Position numbers and translations under genes: made by a program. The notes under the pieces were generated by a model. The model worked only from the letters and a program-made list of their open reading frames with translations. It was not told where the DNA came from and did not search any database. A stretch of 64,000 nucleotides of DNA from positions 124,001 to 188,000 of the forward strand of contig NZ_JAVRIB010000003.1 in NCBI RefSeq assembly GCF_031846275.1, written 5' to 3'. This DNA is from Spectribacter hydrogenoxidans. Its GTDB lineage: Bacteria; Pseudomonadota; Gammaproteobacteria; Nevskiales; Salinisphaeraceae. Each line of letters starts with the position of its first letter. Within the stretch, counting starts at the first letter, position 1. Shown piece by piece: positions 17,290-26,028 of this stretch.

Positions 17290-17988
17290 ATGCGTACTCG
17301 TCAAACAGTTCTATCCGCGCTCGCCGGCCTGACCCTGGCGCTGACCGGCTGCAGCGAGAGCGGGCCCGACACCGCATCGACCGCGGCAGATTCCGACAGC
17401 AATGGCGGCAATGCCGCGGCCGAGGATTCCACCAAAGTCGGAACCCCCGCGGTCGACGTCACCGCCATGCTCGAATCCTCGCTTGAACCGCGAAACGGCG
17501 TCGGCATGGACCGGCTGAAACAGTCCGAGATGCAGGTCACCTGCAGCGAAGTCGGCGGCGCCAGTCCCGGCGGCGAGCAGGCCGAAGCCATTCGCGCCGC
17601 CGCCAAGGCAGGTGTGACCTACCCCGAGGACGGCAACTACCTCGGCGACTGGAAAGCCGGCGAGACCATCGCCCAGACCGGCACCGGGATGCAGTACAGC
17701 GACGATCCGGACGAACCCAATGGCGGCAACTGCTACGCCTGCCACCAGCTCGACCCGGAAGAAGTCGCCTACGGCACGCTCGGCCCCTCCCTGACCAACT
17801 ACGGCCAGCGCGGCACCAGCGAGCAGATGCTCACGTACACCTGGGACAAGTTGTGGAATCCGCACGCGTTCAACGCCTGCTCCCACATGCCGCGGTTCGG
17901 CGATGCCGGCATCCTCACCGAGCAGCAGCTCAAGGACGTAATGGCCTATCTGCTGGACCCCGACTCCCCGGTCAACCGCAAGCCATAG
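17290..17988 (+). CDS. soxX: Sulfur oxidation c-type cytochrome SoxX
   Basis: 232 residues. The lipobox LALTGC is followed by a Ser/Asp-rich linker and then a cytochrome c domain with CYACH at about residue 148 and a distal Met in SHMPRFGDAGILT. The N-terminal extension (PRNGVGMDRLKQ region) makes it longer than the smallest SoxX proteins. GGAGCGG is upstream of the start, directly at the soxA stop. It forms SoxAX with soxA. Confidence 0.95.
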   Translation: MRTRQTVLSALAGLTLALTGCSESGPDTASTAADSDSNGGNAAAEDSTKVGTPAVDVTAMLESSLEPRNGVGMDRLKQSEMQVTCSEVGGASPGGEQAEAIRAAAKAGVTYPEDGNYLGDWKAGETIAQTGTGMQYSDDPDEPNGGNCYACHQLDPEEVAYGTLGPSLTNYGQRGTSEQMLTYTWDKLWNPHAFNACSHMPRFGDAGILTEQQLKDVMAYLLDPDSPVNRKP

Positions 17989-17997
17989 GACATTTCC

Positions 17998-19707
17998 ATG
18001 CAGCGTCGTGAATTTCTCGGCATGCTGGCGGCGGCTGCCGCAGCCGGCCTGCCCGTCCACAACCTGCGTGCCGCGGCACGTCCCGAAAGCGGCGAGTTCT
18101 ACCATGTGCCGGCAAAGGGCAATGTGCACTTCCTGCACATGACCGACACCCATGCGCAGTTGCGCCCGGTCTACTTCCGCGAACCCGCGGTCAACATCGG
18201 GCTGGGCGCCGCGCGCAACCGCCCACCGCATCTCGTGGGCCAGCATTTCCTGAACGAATTCGGCGTCGAGCCGGGCTCGATCGACGCCCACGCCATGACC
18301 TGCCTCGACTTCGCCGAGGCGGCTAACCGTTACGGCCGGGTCGGCGGCTTTTCGCATCTGGCCACGCTGGTCAGGCAGATGCGCAGCGAGCGGCCGGACG
18401 CCATGCTGCTGGACGGCGGCGACCTGTGGCAGGGCTCGGCGACCGCCCTGTGGACGAAAGGCCAGGATATGGTCGACGCCAGCCTCGAACTCGGTGTCGA
18501 GGCCATGACCGGCCACTGGGAGTTCACCCTGGGCGACGAGCGGGTGCTGGAACTGGTCGAGAATGACCTGGACGGGAAGATCGACTTCCTGGCCCAGAAT
18601 GTGCGCGATTCCGGCTTCGGCGACCCGATCTTCAAGGCCTACACCATGCGCGAGATGAACGGCGTGCCGGTGGCCGTGCTCGGGCAGGCCTTTCCCTACA
18701 CGCCGATCGCCAATCCCAGCTACATGATGCCGAACTGGAACTTCGGCATCCGCGAATCCGACCTGCAGGACAACATCAACGCCGCGCGCAAGGAAGGGGC
18801 GCAGGTGGTGATACTGCTGTCGCACAACGGCATGGACGTGGACCTCAAGCTGGCATCAAACGTGACCGGTCTGGACGCGATCCTGGGCGGCCACACCCAC
18901 GACGCCGTGCCCCGCCCGCAGGTGGTCAAGAACGATGGCGGCGAGACGATCGTCGCCAACGGCGGCAGCAACGGCAAATTCCTGGGCGTGCTCGACTTCG
19001 ACGTCGCCGACGGCAAGATCCGGGACTGGCAGTATCGCCTGCTGCCGGTGTTCGCCGACATGCTGCCGGCCGACCCCGACATGGACGCGCTGATCACGAA
19101 GATCCGCGAGCCCTACGCCGACAAACTGGCCGAAGAACTGGCGGTCACCGAGGACGTGCTCTACCGGCGCGGCAACTTCAACGGTACCTTCGACCAGTTG
19201 ATTGTCGATGCCCTGATGGAGATGAAGGACGCCGACGTGGCGCTGTCCCCCGGTTTCCGCTGGGGTACCTCGCTGCTACCGGGCGATGCCATCACCATGG
19301 AACGGCTGATGGATCAGACCGCCATCACCTACCCCACCACCACGCGCAACGACATGACCGGCGAGCGCCTCAAGCTGGTGCTGGAAGACGTGGCCGACAA
19401 CCTGTTCAACGTCGACCCCTACTTCCAGCAGGGCGGCGACATGGTGCGCGTGGGCGGCCTGACCTATGCCATTGCGCCGACCGCCGAAATGGGCAAGCGC
19501 ATCCGCGACATGCGCATCGACGGCGAGCCGGTGCAGGCCGACCGGACCTACCGGGTAGCCGGCTGGGCCTCGGTCAACGACATTCCCGAAGGCGAGCCGA
19601 TCTGGGACGTGGTGGGGGACTGGCTGCGGGACAAGAAGACCATCACCGAGCGCGAACCCAATCGGCCGCGGATTATCGGCCTGGAGGGCAACAAGGGCAT
19701 CGTTTGA
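17998..19707 (+). CDS. soxB: Thiosulfohydrolase SoxB
   Basis: 569 residues with a Tat signal (QRREFLGMLAA). Metallophosphoesterase/5'-nucleotidase motifs are intact: MTDTHAQLRPVY, DGGDLWQGS, TGHWEFTLG, SHNGMD and GGHTHD. SoxB uses two Mn ions to hydrolyse the terminal sulfone of SoxY-thiosulfonate, releasing sulfate. It is the last gene of the sox operon; a strong terminator follows 28 bp after the stop. Confidence 0.98.
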   Translation: MQRREFLGMLAAAAAAGLPVHNLRAAARPESGEFYHVPAKGNVHFLHMTDTHAQLRPVYFREPAVNIGLGAARNRPPHLVGQHFLNEFGVEPGSIDAHAMTCLDFAEAANRYGRVGGFSHLATLVRQMRSERPDAMLLDGGDLWQGSATALWTKGQDMVDASLELGVEAMTGHWEFTLGDERVLELVENDLDGKIDFLAQNVRDSGFGDPIFKAYTMREMNGVPVAVLGQAFPYTPIANPSYMMPNWNFGIRESDLQDNINAARKEGAQVVILLSHNGMDVDLKLASNVTGLDAILGGHTHDAVPRPQVVKNDGGETIVANGGSNGKFLGVLDFDVADGKIRDWQYRLLPVFADMLPADPDMDALITKIREPYADKLAEELAVTEDVLYRRGNFNGTFDQLIVDALMEMKDADVALSPGFRWGTSLLPGDAITMERLMDQTAITYPTTTRNDMTGERLKLVLEDVADNLFNVDPYFQQGGDMVRVGGLTYAIAPTAEMGKRIRDMRIDGEPVQADRTYRVAGWASVNDIPEGEPIWDVVGDWLRDKKTITEREPNRPRIIGLEGNKGIV

Positions 19708-19735
19708 CCGCCTCTCCCCGTGCGGCGGCCGACAG

Positions 19736-19769
19736 GCCGCCACCCGGCTTTCCGGGTGGCGGCTTTTTT
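19736..19769 (+). terminator. Rho-independent terminator of the sox operon
   Basis: A perfect 12-bp stem (GCCGCCACCCGG / CCGGGTGGCGGC) with a CTTT loop is followed by six T. It lies 28 bp after the soxB stop and before the convergent gene ending at 19787. Confidence 0.93.
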
Positions 19770-19786
19770 ACGCGTGGTCGACGCGC

Positions 19787-20686
19787 CTATTCCTCGCCGC
19801 CGTTGGCCACGCTGGTGAGCAGATCGTCAATCGCACCCGGGCTGCTGATGATCTTGCCGAAGGTCAGCATGGTCAGGTCCGGATGCCAGATCGCCATGCG
19901 AAAGCGCATGTGCAAAGCCTCCGCCTTGTTGCCGGTCACGAGGATCTGATACGGCAGATAGGCGGTGGTCTTGGTGTTGAACTTCTCGTCCACCACATCC
20001 CGCAGAATCTTCGCGTCATTGGCATTGTCGTCCGACGCGTTGGCCCGCGACACCCCGAACAACGTCTGCTGGGCATCGGGAATATCGACGCGATAAACCA
20101 GATCAACCCCGCCGATGTTGGCCTTGATGTTCTTCTCCACCGTGGCCACGGCAGTTTCGTGGCTGTCGAACTCAGCCAGTTCGTACGGGTCGTCGAAGTA
20201 TTCCATGCCGAACATGTAGTGGTACTCGCGCAGGTCTTCCGCCGTTCTCTCCTCGTCGGTACCGAACAGCTTGCCCGCGCCCACCGATTTCTTGAGCTGG
20301 GCCGCCACATCGGCCAGATCCGCATCCATGCGGTAGGCAGCCGCCATGTATTCGGGGTTCAGGTACACCACCTGCGAATAATCGCCCACCCGGGTCACGC
20401 TGGCATGCAGCACTGCCCCGTAACCGCCCTTGGCCCCGCTGGCGGCGGCCGCCGACTGCAGCGCCGGCGAGGTGAATCCGATCACGTGCGCGTTCTCATA
20501 GGGGCTGTACTCCCCCACGATCTCGAAGTCGCCGTTCTCGAGCTTGTTCCTGACCCGCTTGACCTCGTCTTCCACCGAGGTCTTGTCGCCATAGGCCAGC
20601 ACATAGGGCTGCAGCCCCTGGGCCAGCACCTGGCCACTGCCCAGCAGGCCCAGGCCCGTCATCAGAATGATCATCAAGCGTTTCAT
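19787..20686 (-). CDS. Secreted protein of unknown function, paired with FadL-type porin
   Basis: 299 residues from ATG 20686, which has GGGAGGAGAG upstream. A clear signal peptide (MIILMTGLGLLGSGQVLAQG) is followed by a soluble domain rich in acidic residues and lacking cysteine. The segment SVEDEVKRVRNKLENGDFEIVGEYSPYENAHVI is reminiscent of DUF302-type alpha-beta domains, but I cannot assign it. It is divergent from the FadL-type gene and convergent with soxB. A role in periplasmic handling of a sulfur substrate is only suggested by position. Confidence 0.7.
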   Translation of the reverse strand: MKRLMIILMTGLGLLGSGQVLAQGLQPYVLAYGDKTSVEDEVKRVRNKLENGDFEIVGEYSPYENAHVIGFTSPALQSAAAASGAKGGYGAVLHASVTRVGDYSQVVYLNPEYMAAAYRMDADLADVAAQLKKSVGAGKLFGTDEERTAEDLREYHYMFGMEYFDDPYELAEFDSHETAVATVEKNIKANIGGVDLVYRVDIPDAQQTLFGVSRANASDDNANDAKILRDVVDEKFNTKTTAYLPYQILVTGNKAEALHMRFRMAIWHPDLTMLTFGKIISSPGAIDDLLTSVANGGEE

Positions 20687-21028
20687 GTCTCTCCTCCCTT
20701 TGCACCATTGCCATGCTGCCGGCATTCGCGGCAAACCTCACGCGACACCGCAGCCATTATTACCCCCGCCTGTATATATCGAGGGAATGCATCGGCCAGC
20801 GTTTACGCTGCCGGAAGCCCAAGCCGACGCTATACCGGTAGGGGTACAATGCCACGAATTTATGATACTGTTAATCGACCGATAAATATCCCCGATCGAA
20901 GTCGATTCTCCGGACGTCGATACGCGGTAAATCAAGACAGGGTAACCCCGTCACGACGGGACTCGAGTGTACTTTCAGACCCGGATCGAAGCGGGCGACA
21001 CGCGAACAATCAATGCAGGAGAGGTGCG
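20687..21028. promoter_or_regulatory. Divergent intergenic region between secreted protein and FadL-type gene
   Basis: 342 bp without a gene. It has AT-rich patches (TGTATATATCGAGGG near 20771; TTTATGATACTG near 20859) likely to contain promoters for both genes, and the candidate operator at 20832-20847. I see no RNA gene or repeat in it. Confidence 0.5.
20832..20847. promoter_or_regulatory. Weak candidate CstR/CsoR-type operator
   Basis: ATACCGGTAGGGGTAC: arms ATACCG/GGGTAC around four bases. It is the poorest of four similar sites, with ATACC/GGGTA conserved but outer symmetry lost. It is included because of the layout and its position between divergent sulfur-linked genes. Confidence 0.35.
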
Positions 21029-22546
21029 ATGAGGGAGACATACCAACGGGGATTCCAGGGCGCCATTCTGGCGATGGGCCTGATGACCACCGGCAGCGCG
21101 CTGGCCACCAACGGCTACTTCGCCCACGGCTACAGTGCCCAGCAACGCGGCATGGCCGGCGCCGGTACCGCGCTGGGTTCCGATGCTTTTGTTGGGTCAA
21201 TCAATCCGGCCCTGCTTACCCGCGTGGGCGACCGGATGGATTTCAATTTCAGCCTGTTCAGCCCGATGCGGGACTTCACGGTCAAGAACGAACCGGACAT
21301 CACGCCGGTCTCGGGTTCCGGCCTGTTCCAGATCAACCGACTGGACGAGGACGGCCGCCCCATGGACGAGGTGCGCAGCAAGCACGAGCTGTTCCCGATT
21401 CCGGGCATGGCGTTTTCCTGGCGCATCGACGACAAGTCCGTCTGGGGCATTACGGTCTACGGTAATGGCGGGCTGAATACGGAGTACGACCGCGGCCGGG
21501 CCACGTTCGCGGCCGGCGACGCCGCCCAGATCCTGCCGCTGCAGGAAACCTGTGAAGGCTCGTTCGGCGGCGGCGCCAATGTGGGGTCGCCCGGTGTGTT
21601 CGGACTCTGCGGCGGCGAGCAGTCCGACCCGGGCGTGGACCTGATCCAGCTGTTCGTGGTGCCCACCTACGCCCGCGAATTCGGCGACCGGCTCAGCCTG
21701 GGCATTTCGCCCATCTTCGTCGCTCAGCGTTTCCAGTCCTGGGGGCTGCAGGCGTTCGCGCGTTTTTCGGAGAACCCGGATCGGGTTACCAACAATGGCA
21801 CCGAATTTTCCTTCGGCGGCGGTGCCCGGGTCGGCATGACCTACGAGCTGGCCTCCTGGCTGCGATTCGGCGCGTCGTATCAGAGCCACATCGAGATGAC
21901 GAACTTCGACGAGTACCGCGGGCTGTTCCAGAAGGATGGCGCGTTCGACATCCCGTCCACGTGGAATGTCGGCATCGCGCTGATTCCCTCGCACAACCAC
22001 CGCATCGCCATCGACTACCAGCGGATCAACTTCAACGAGGTGTCCTCGGTAGGTGACGATCTAAACCCCAACCAGTTCGTCAACGGCTGCGCCCGCCCGA
22101 TCCTGCTGGGCGGACCGGTTGATTTCGACACCTGCCTCGGCGGTGAGAACGGCCCCGGCTTCGGCTGGCATGACGTGACCACCTACAAGTTCGGCTATGA
22201 ATACCAGCGCGGTGACTTCACCTACCGGGTCGGCTATAGCAATAACACTCAGCCGATCCAGAGTTCCGAAGTGCTGTTCAACATCCTTGCCCCGGCGGTG
22301 CCGGAGCATCACTACACCGCCGGCCTGACCTGGCAGTACAGCAATCGCATCGGGTTCGACTTCGCCGTGATGTACGCGGCCGACAACACCGTGACCGGCA
22401 AGAATCCGTTGAGCAACGTTGAGGGCGGCGCCCTGTCACTGCTCAATGGCGGCCCGAACTTCGGTACTGACCCGAACGACCAGGATATTGAATTGTCCAT
22501 GTACCAGGTGGAGCTCACCTTCGGCGTGAACTTCCGGTACGACTGA
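21029..22546 (+). CDS. FadL/TodX-family outer-membrane transport protein
   Basis: 505 residues from ATG 21029 with AGGAGAGG upstream. A signal peptide ends near ALATNGYFAHGY, followed directly by the FadL N-terminal plug signature (GYSAQQRGMAGAGTALGSDA...NPALL). Alternating aromatic beta strands run to the C-terminus, which ends in an aromatic-containing strand (VNFRYD). FadL proteins pass hydrophobic molecules through the outer membrane; near sox genes they may take up elemental sulfur or polysulfide, which is inference. A terminator follows. Confidence 0.9.
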   Translation: MRETYQRGFQGAILAMGLMTTGSALATNGYFAHGYSAQQRGMAGAGTALGSDAFVGSINPALLTRVGDRMDFNFSLFSPMRDFTVKNEPDITPVSGSGLFQINRLDEDGRPMDEVRSKHELFPIPGMAFSWRIDDKSVWGITVYGNGGLNTEYDRGRATFAAGDAAQILPLQETCEGSFGGGANVGSPGVFGLCGGEQSDPGVDLIQLFVVPTYAREFGDRLSLGISPIFVAQRFQSWGLQAFARFSENPDRVTNNGTEFSFGGGARVGMTYELASWLRFGASYQSHIEMTNFDEYRGLFQKDGAFDIPSTWNVGIALIPSHNHRIAIDYQRINFNEVSSVGDDLNPNQFVNGCARPILLGGPVDFDTCLGGENGPGFGWHDVTTYKFGYEYQRGDFTYRVGYSNNTQPIQSSEVLFNILAPAVPEHHYTAGLTWQYSNRIGFDFAVMYAADNTVTGKNPLSNVEGGALSLLNGGPNFGTDPNDQDIELSMYQVELTFGVNFRYD

Positions 22547-22602
22547 CCTCAGACCAACCGGCCCGGCCACCACGGCCCGGCCGAAACGATTCCTCCGTGC
22601 TC

Positions 22603-22637
22603 GCTGTCGGGCGGTTCGCCGCTCGACAGCTCTTTTT
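22603..22637 (+). terminator. Rho-independent terminator after the FadL-type gene
   Basis: The stem GCTGTCGGGCGG / CCGCTCGACAGC with a TTCG loop and one mismatch is followed by TCTTTTT. It lies 56 bp after the FadL stop and just before the convergent ccoI stop at 22659. Confidence 0.9.
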
Positions 22638-22658
22638 GCGTATCACAGCGTATGCCGC

Positions 22659-24824
22659 TCATCTAACCCTTAGGCTATTGACAAGTACCGAGATTGTACT
22701 CAAAGACATTGCCACGGCAGCCATAACCGGGGCAATGAATCCAATGATAGCCGCCGGCAGCAGCACCGCGTTATAGACCATCGCCCAAGCCAACCCATGG
22801 CGAAGAATAGCCGATGAGTGGCGAATCAGCGCCAACGCGTCGCGGATCGAAGTCGCCTCCATGCGTACCAAGCCAATCGCGGCAGCGCTCAGCGCGAGGT
22901 CACTGGCGCGAGTCACGGCGATGCCGACATCGGCGGAGGCAAGCGCGGGGCCATCATTGATACCGTCGCCGACAAACGCAACTCTGCGACCGCGCTCGCG
23001 CGACTCTTCAATCAGTCGCTGCTTCCCGGCCGGTGATAGCTCAGCCACATGATCGATGTCCAACTCGCGGGCCACAACACGGGTCGCGCTCTCGCTATCA
23101 CCACTAGCAATCGAGACCCGATAACCGACCGCTTTCAAGCACTCGATCATCGCGCGAGCATCCGGGCGCAGTTGATCTGAGAAATGGAGCATGCCGGCTA
23201 TGCTCCCGCCGACTACCACCGCCACGCAGGTCTGCCCACCCTCCGTGCCGATAGCAATATCGGGTGCTGCCCAGTCCGGGCGACCGACCCGCACTTCACG
23301 ACCCCAATCATCCGTTATGCGCACACCATAACCAGCAACCTGCTCGGCCGGTCTCGACGGCGCCGGAACTATACCGGCCGCTTCGCCAATCGCTCGGGCC
23401 AGTGGGTGAGTGGCACCATACTCGGCTTGCGCGGCAATACTGAGTATTGCCTCCCGTGTCCAAGCTTCGTACACCTCCACATGGGTAAGCACCGGCTGAC
23501 CGAGAGTCAGGGTCCCTGTCTTGTCGAAGACGATTTCGTCGATATCCCGGCCGGTCTCTATGATTGCCGGGTCGCGGATAATCATTCCACGACGGCTCGC
23601 AAGCGCCGTGGTACGTGCAATCACCAACGGCACCGCCAGGGAAAGCGCGCAAGGACATGTCACGATCAGGACCGCCAATCCGTGACTAAATGCCTCGCCC
23701 AGACCGGTCTCCAGATCGCCAATCCCCAGACCCACGGCCAACAGTGCGGCTATCAAAAGGGTCGGCAATAACCAGCCCGCGATACGGTCGGCCAAAGCCG
23801 CCAGGCTGCCTTTCCGGGCAAGCATGGCGCGTACTTCCCGCGCCATGCCATCGATCTCGCGTTGGCCGTCTATGCCGGTGACCCGTACTTCCAGGCCCGC
23901 ATCAAGCACCAGCACACCCGCCCCGACCACATCTCCTGGCGACATCAATTCCGGCAACGATTCGCCAGTAACGAGGCTTCTATCCACCCGGGCGCGGCCC
24001 GTGACGACGCAACCATCCACCGGCGAACGCTCGCCCGCTCGTACCACGATGCGGTCACCGCGCACCAGCGAACGGGGCGAAACATCGATCCATCCGTTTT
24101 CGCTCAGCTTGTGCGCCGCCGCCGGCAACAATCGCATGAGTGACCGGACCGCGTCCCCTGCACGTCGGCGCACCACGAAATCCGTGAGTCGTGCAATCAG
24201 CTGGAATGTCACGAGCATTACCGCGGCATCCAGATAAACGCGTGGTTCCCCACGGACTAGATTGAATAAAGATACGGCCACCGCGGCCAGTACCGCGGTG
24301 CTGATCAGGGTTTCCATGCCGGGCGCCCGGGAGCGAAGGCTCCGCCATCCGAGCTGGTAAAACGGCCAGCCTGCATAAACGATCACTGGCAGGGACAGGA
24401 TGAGTGCAGCCCAGGACAGCGCCGATGCTAACCAGGCGGGTGAAAGCGCCGGTTCCAGGTACGCCGGAAGGCTGGCCATCATCGTCCAGAGCGCGAAGAA
24501 TGCGGACACCGCGAGACGAATGCGTGCCTTCTTGAAAAATGCGTCACGCTCCCGTGCGCTGCCTTCACTGTCCAGGGGTCGTAGTTCGTAGCCGAGGCGT
24601 CTTACCTTCCGGCTCAACCCCGCCTCGTCGAGGCCACCGGGGTGGAACCAGACCACTGCCAGGTCACCGACAAACGACACCGCTGCCCGCTGTACACCGG
24701 GAAACGCGGCGATGCTGCGCTCAACTGTTGCCGCGCAGCCACTGCAGAACATGCCTCCCACCACGAACTGGGCAAATGCAGTATCCCGGCTGTCGATTGC
24801 GGAGCCTTCGGTATCGCGGGTCAA
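22659..24824 (-). CDS. ccoI: Copper-translocating P-type ATPase of cbb3 oxidase assembly (CcoI/FixI type)
   Basis: 721 residues. An N-terminal heavy-metal-associated domain has GMFCSGC, followed by eight membrane segments, TGES phosphatase loop, the CPC ion-binding motif (VTCPCALSLA), the phosphorylation site DKTGT, an HP motif (THPLARAI) and the GDGINDGPAL hinge. It exports copper for loading the CuB site of the oxidase encoded upstream. The start overlaps the preceding cytochrome gene by ATGA. Base composition looks lower in GC than the sox genes. Confidence 0.93.
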   Translation of the reverse strand: MTRDTEGSAIDSRDTAFAQFVVGGMFCSGCAATVERSIAAFPGVQRAAVSFVGDLAVVWFHPGGLDEAGLSRKVRRLGYELRPLDSEGSARERDAFFKKARIRLAVSAFFALWTMMASLPAYLEPALSPAWLASALSWAALILSLPVIVYAGWPFYQLGWRSLRSRAPGMETLISTAVLAAVAVSLFNLVRGEPRVYLDAAVMLVTFQLIARLTDFVVRRRAGDAVRSLMRLLPAAAHKLSENGWIDVSPRSLVRGDRIVVRAGERSPVDGCVVTGRARVDRSLVTGESLPELMSPGDVVGAGVLVLDAGLEVRVTGIDGQREIDGMAREVRAMLARKGSLAALADRIAGWLLPTLLIAALLAVGLGIGDLETGLGEAFSHGLAVLIVTCPCALSLAVPLVIARTTALASRRGMIIRDPAIIETGRDIDEIVFDKTGTLTLGQPVLTHVEVYEAWTREAILSIAAQAEYGATHPLARAIGEAAGIVPAPSRPAEQVAGYGVRITDDWGREVRVGRPDWAAPDIAIGTEGGQTCVAVVVGGSIAGMLHFSDQLRPDARAMIECLKAVGYRVSIASGDSESATRVVARELDIDHVAELSPAGKQRLIEESRERGRRVAFVGDGINDGPALASADVGIAVTRASDLALSAAAIGLVRMEATSIRDALALIRHSSAILRHGLAWAMVYNAVLLPAAIIGFIAPVMAAVAMSLSTISVLVNSLRVR

Positions 24825-25408
24825 GGCTGAGCGACGTTGGCCCGCAAGCCGTCCCCTCCATTCCAGGCACCGCGGCCCGCGGGAAAGCGATCACGTTGCT
24901 CACGCACGAACGAGCCATCTACCGGGGGCGAGTCATTACCCCAGTCATTCCGGATATAGCTGACAACCGCCGCGATCTCGGCATCTGAGAGTTGCTTGCC
25001 AAACGCCGGCATCACGCCGTTATACGTCTCACCAGCAACTTCGATCTCACCATCGACGCCATGTAGCAGAATCTGCACCGGAAGTGCCGCATCCCCCGTT
25101 ACCCATCGCGAAGCCGCCAAAGGCGGAAACGCACCCGATACACCCCGACCGTTGCCTTGATGGCAGGACGCGCAATTTCCTGCGTAGACAGTGGCCCCAC
25201 TGACCTCATCCGAGGCAGATGCCGGCACTCTGGCCGATCGCTGATCACCAGCATCGACCGGAAAGCCGGTATTGAGGAAGAAATATCCGAAACCCCATAT
25301 CACGAACAGCACGGACACAACCGCCATGAACCTGGGTAGCGGATTGCTTTGCTCACCCGGGTCCTGCCGCTCGCGTTCCTGGGCTTCCCGGTCATGCTGC
25401 TGACTCAT
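24821..25408 (-). CDS. Membrane-anchored monoheme cytochrome c (CcoP-like)
   Basis: 195 residues: a charged N-terminus, one membrane helix (FMAVVSVLFVIWGFGYFFLN), and one cytochrome c domain with CASCHQGNGRG and a distal Met in YNGVMPAFGKQLSD. It occupies the place of ccoP, but CcoP normally has two hemes and a longer N-terminal region, so this may be a reduced electron-entry subunit. Both ends overlap neighbours by four bases (ATGA), so it is translated with ccoO and ccoI. Confidence 0.87.
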   Translation of the reverse strand: MSQQHDREAQERERQDPGEQSNPLPRFMAVVSVLFVIWGFGYFFLNTGFPVDAGDQRSARVPASASDEVSGATVYAGNCASCHQGNGRGVSGAFPPLAASRWVTGDAALPVQILLHGVDGEIEVAGETYNGVMPAFGKQLSDAEIAAVVSYIRNDWGNDSPPVDGSFVREQRDRFPAGRGAWNGGDGLRANVAQP

Positions 25409-26028
25409 GGCGCTTTCTCCGCGTCAGCACCTTCCGCAGAAGCTTGCGGGATGGCTTCGGTCTCGTAGGTGCGATCAAGCTCTAGTAGGTACTGCACCAG
25501 GTCCATCGCATCTTGGGTCGCAATCACGTGGCCAGCTTCCGGCCTGAAATCCGGTGGAAGATTCACTTCCCGATCCTGATTCAGCACGACATCAGTGGTT
25601 TCGAACAGGAACCGGAAGGCCGGCATCGTACTGTCCGGTATCAAGGCTCGCGGGTTGTACAAGTGGGTCAGGTGCCAATCGACGCTGGGTTGGCGTGCGC
25701 CGATATTGAGCAGATCAGGGCCGGTGCGCATGGTGCCCAGCAAGTGAGGCTGGTCATATGCGTAATCCGGCGGCACTGAAGGTCGGCCCCAACCTCGTTG
25801 CCCATCAGGCGCAAGGCCCGGATCTCGCGGCTGTTGGCTGTGGCAGTACTGACAACCCATGGAAATGTAGACTTCGCGGCCGCGCTCGGCTGCCGGCGAA
25901 TACGGCTCCAGGGCCTCCGGCACATTCCGCGACGACTGCAACTGTACTGCAGGCATGACAACTATCAGCAGCGTGGCAAATAACAAGATTAGTGCCGATC
26001 CAGCCGCAATTCCCAATACCCGTGTCAT
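25405..26028 (-). CDS. ccoO: cbb3-type cytochrome c oxidase monoheme subunit (CcoO/FixO type)
   Basis: 207 residues from ATG 26028 with GGGAGAAG upstream, overlapping the ccoN stop. One N-terminal membrane helix is followed by a cytochrome c domain with the CcoO signature YISMGCQYCHSQQPRDP. Other CcoO features are present (GRPSVPPDYAYDQPHLLGTMRTGPDLLNIG, STMPAFRFL). It transfers electrons from the donor cytochrome to the CcoN active site. Confidence 0.93.
   Translation of the reverse strand: MTRVLGIAAGSALILLFATLLIVVMPAVQLQSSRNVPEALEPYSPAAERGREVYISMGCQYCHSQQPRDPGLAPDGQRGWGRPSVPPDYAYDQPHLLGTMRTGPDLLNIGARQPSVDWHLTHLYNPRALIPDSTMPAFRFLFETTDVVLNQDREVNLPPDFRPEAGHVIATQDAMDLVQYLLELDRTYETEAIPQASAEGADAEKAP

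Noticed and set aside
19883..21028. Plus-strand open frame continuing 1.1 kb upstream of the FadL-type start, giving a possible 887-residue protein
   Set aside because: The upstream part is antisense to the secreted-protein gene, has no family character, and the FadL signal peptide begins at the ATG at 21029 with a good ribosome site.
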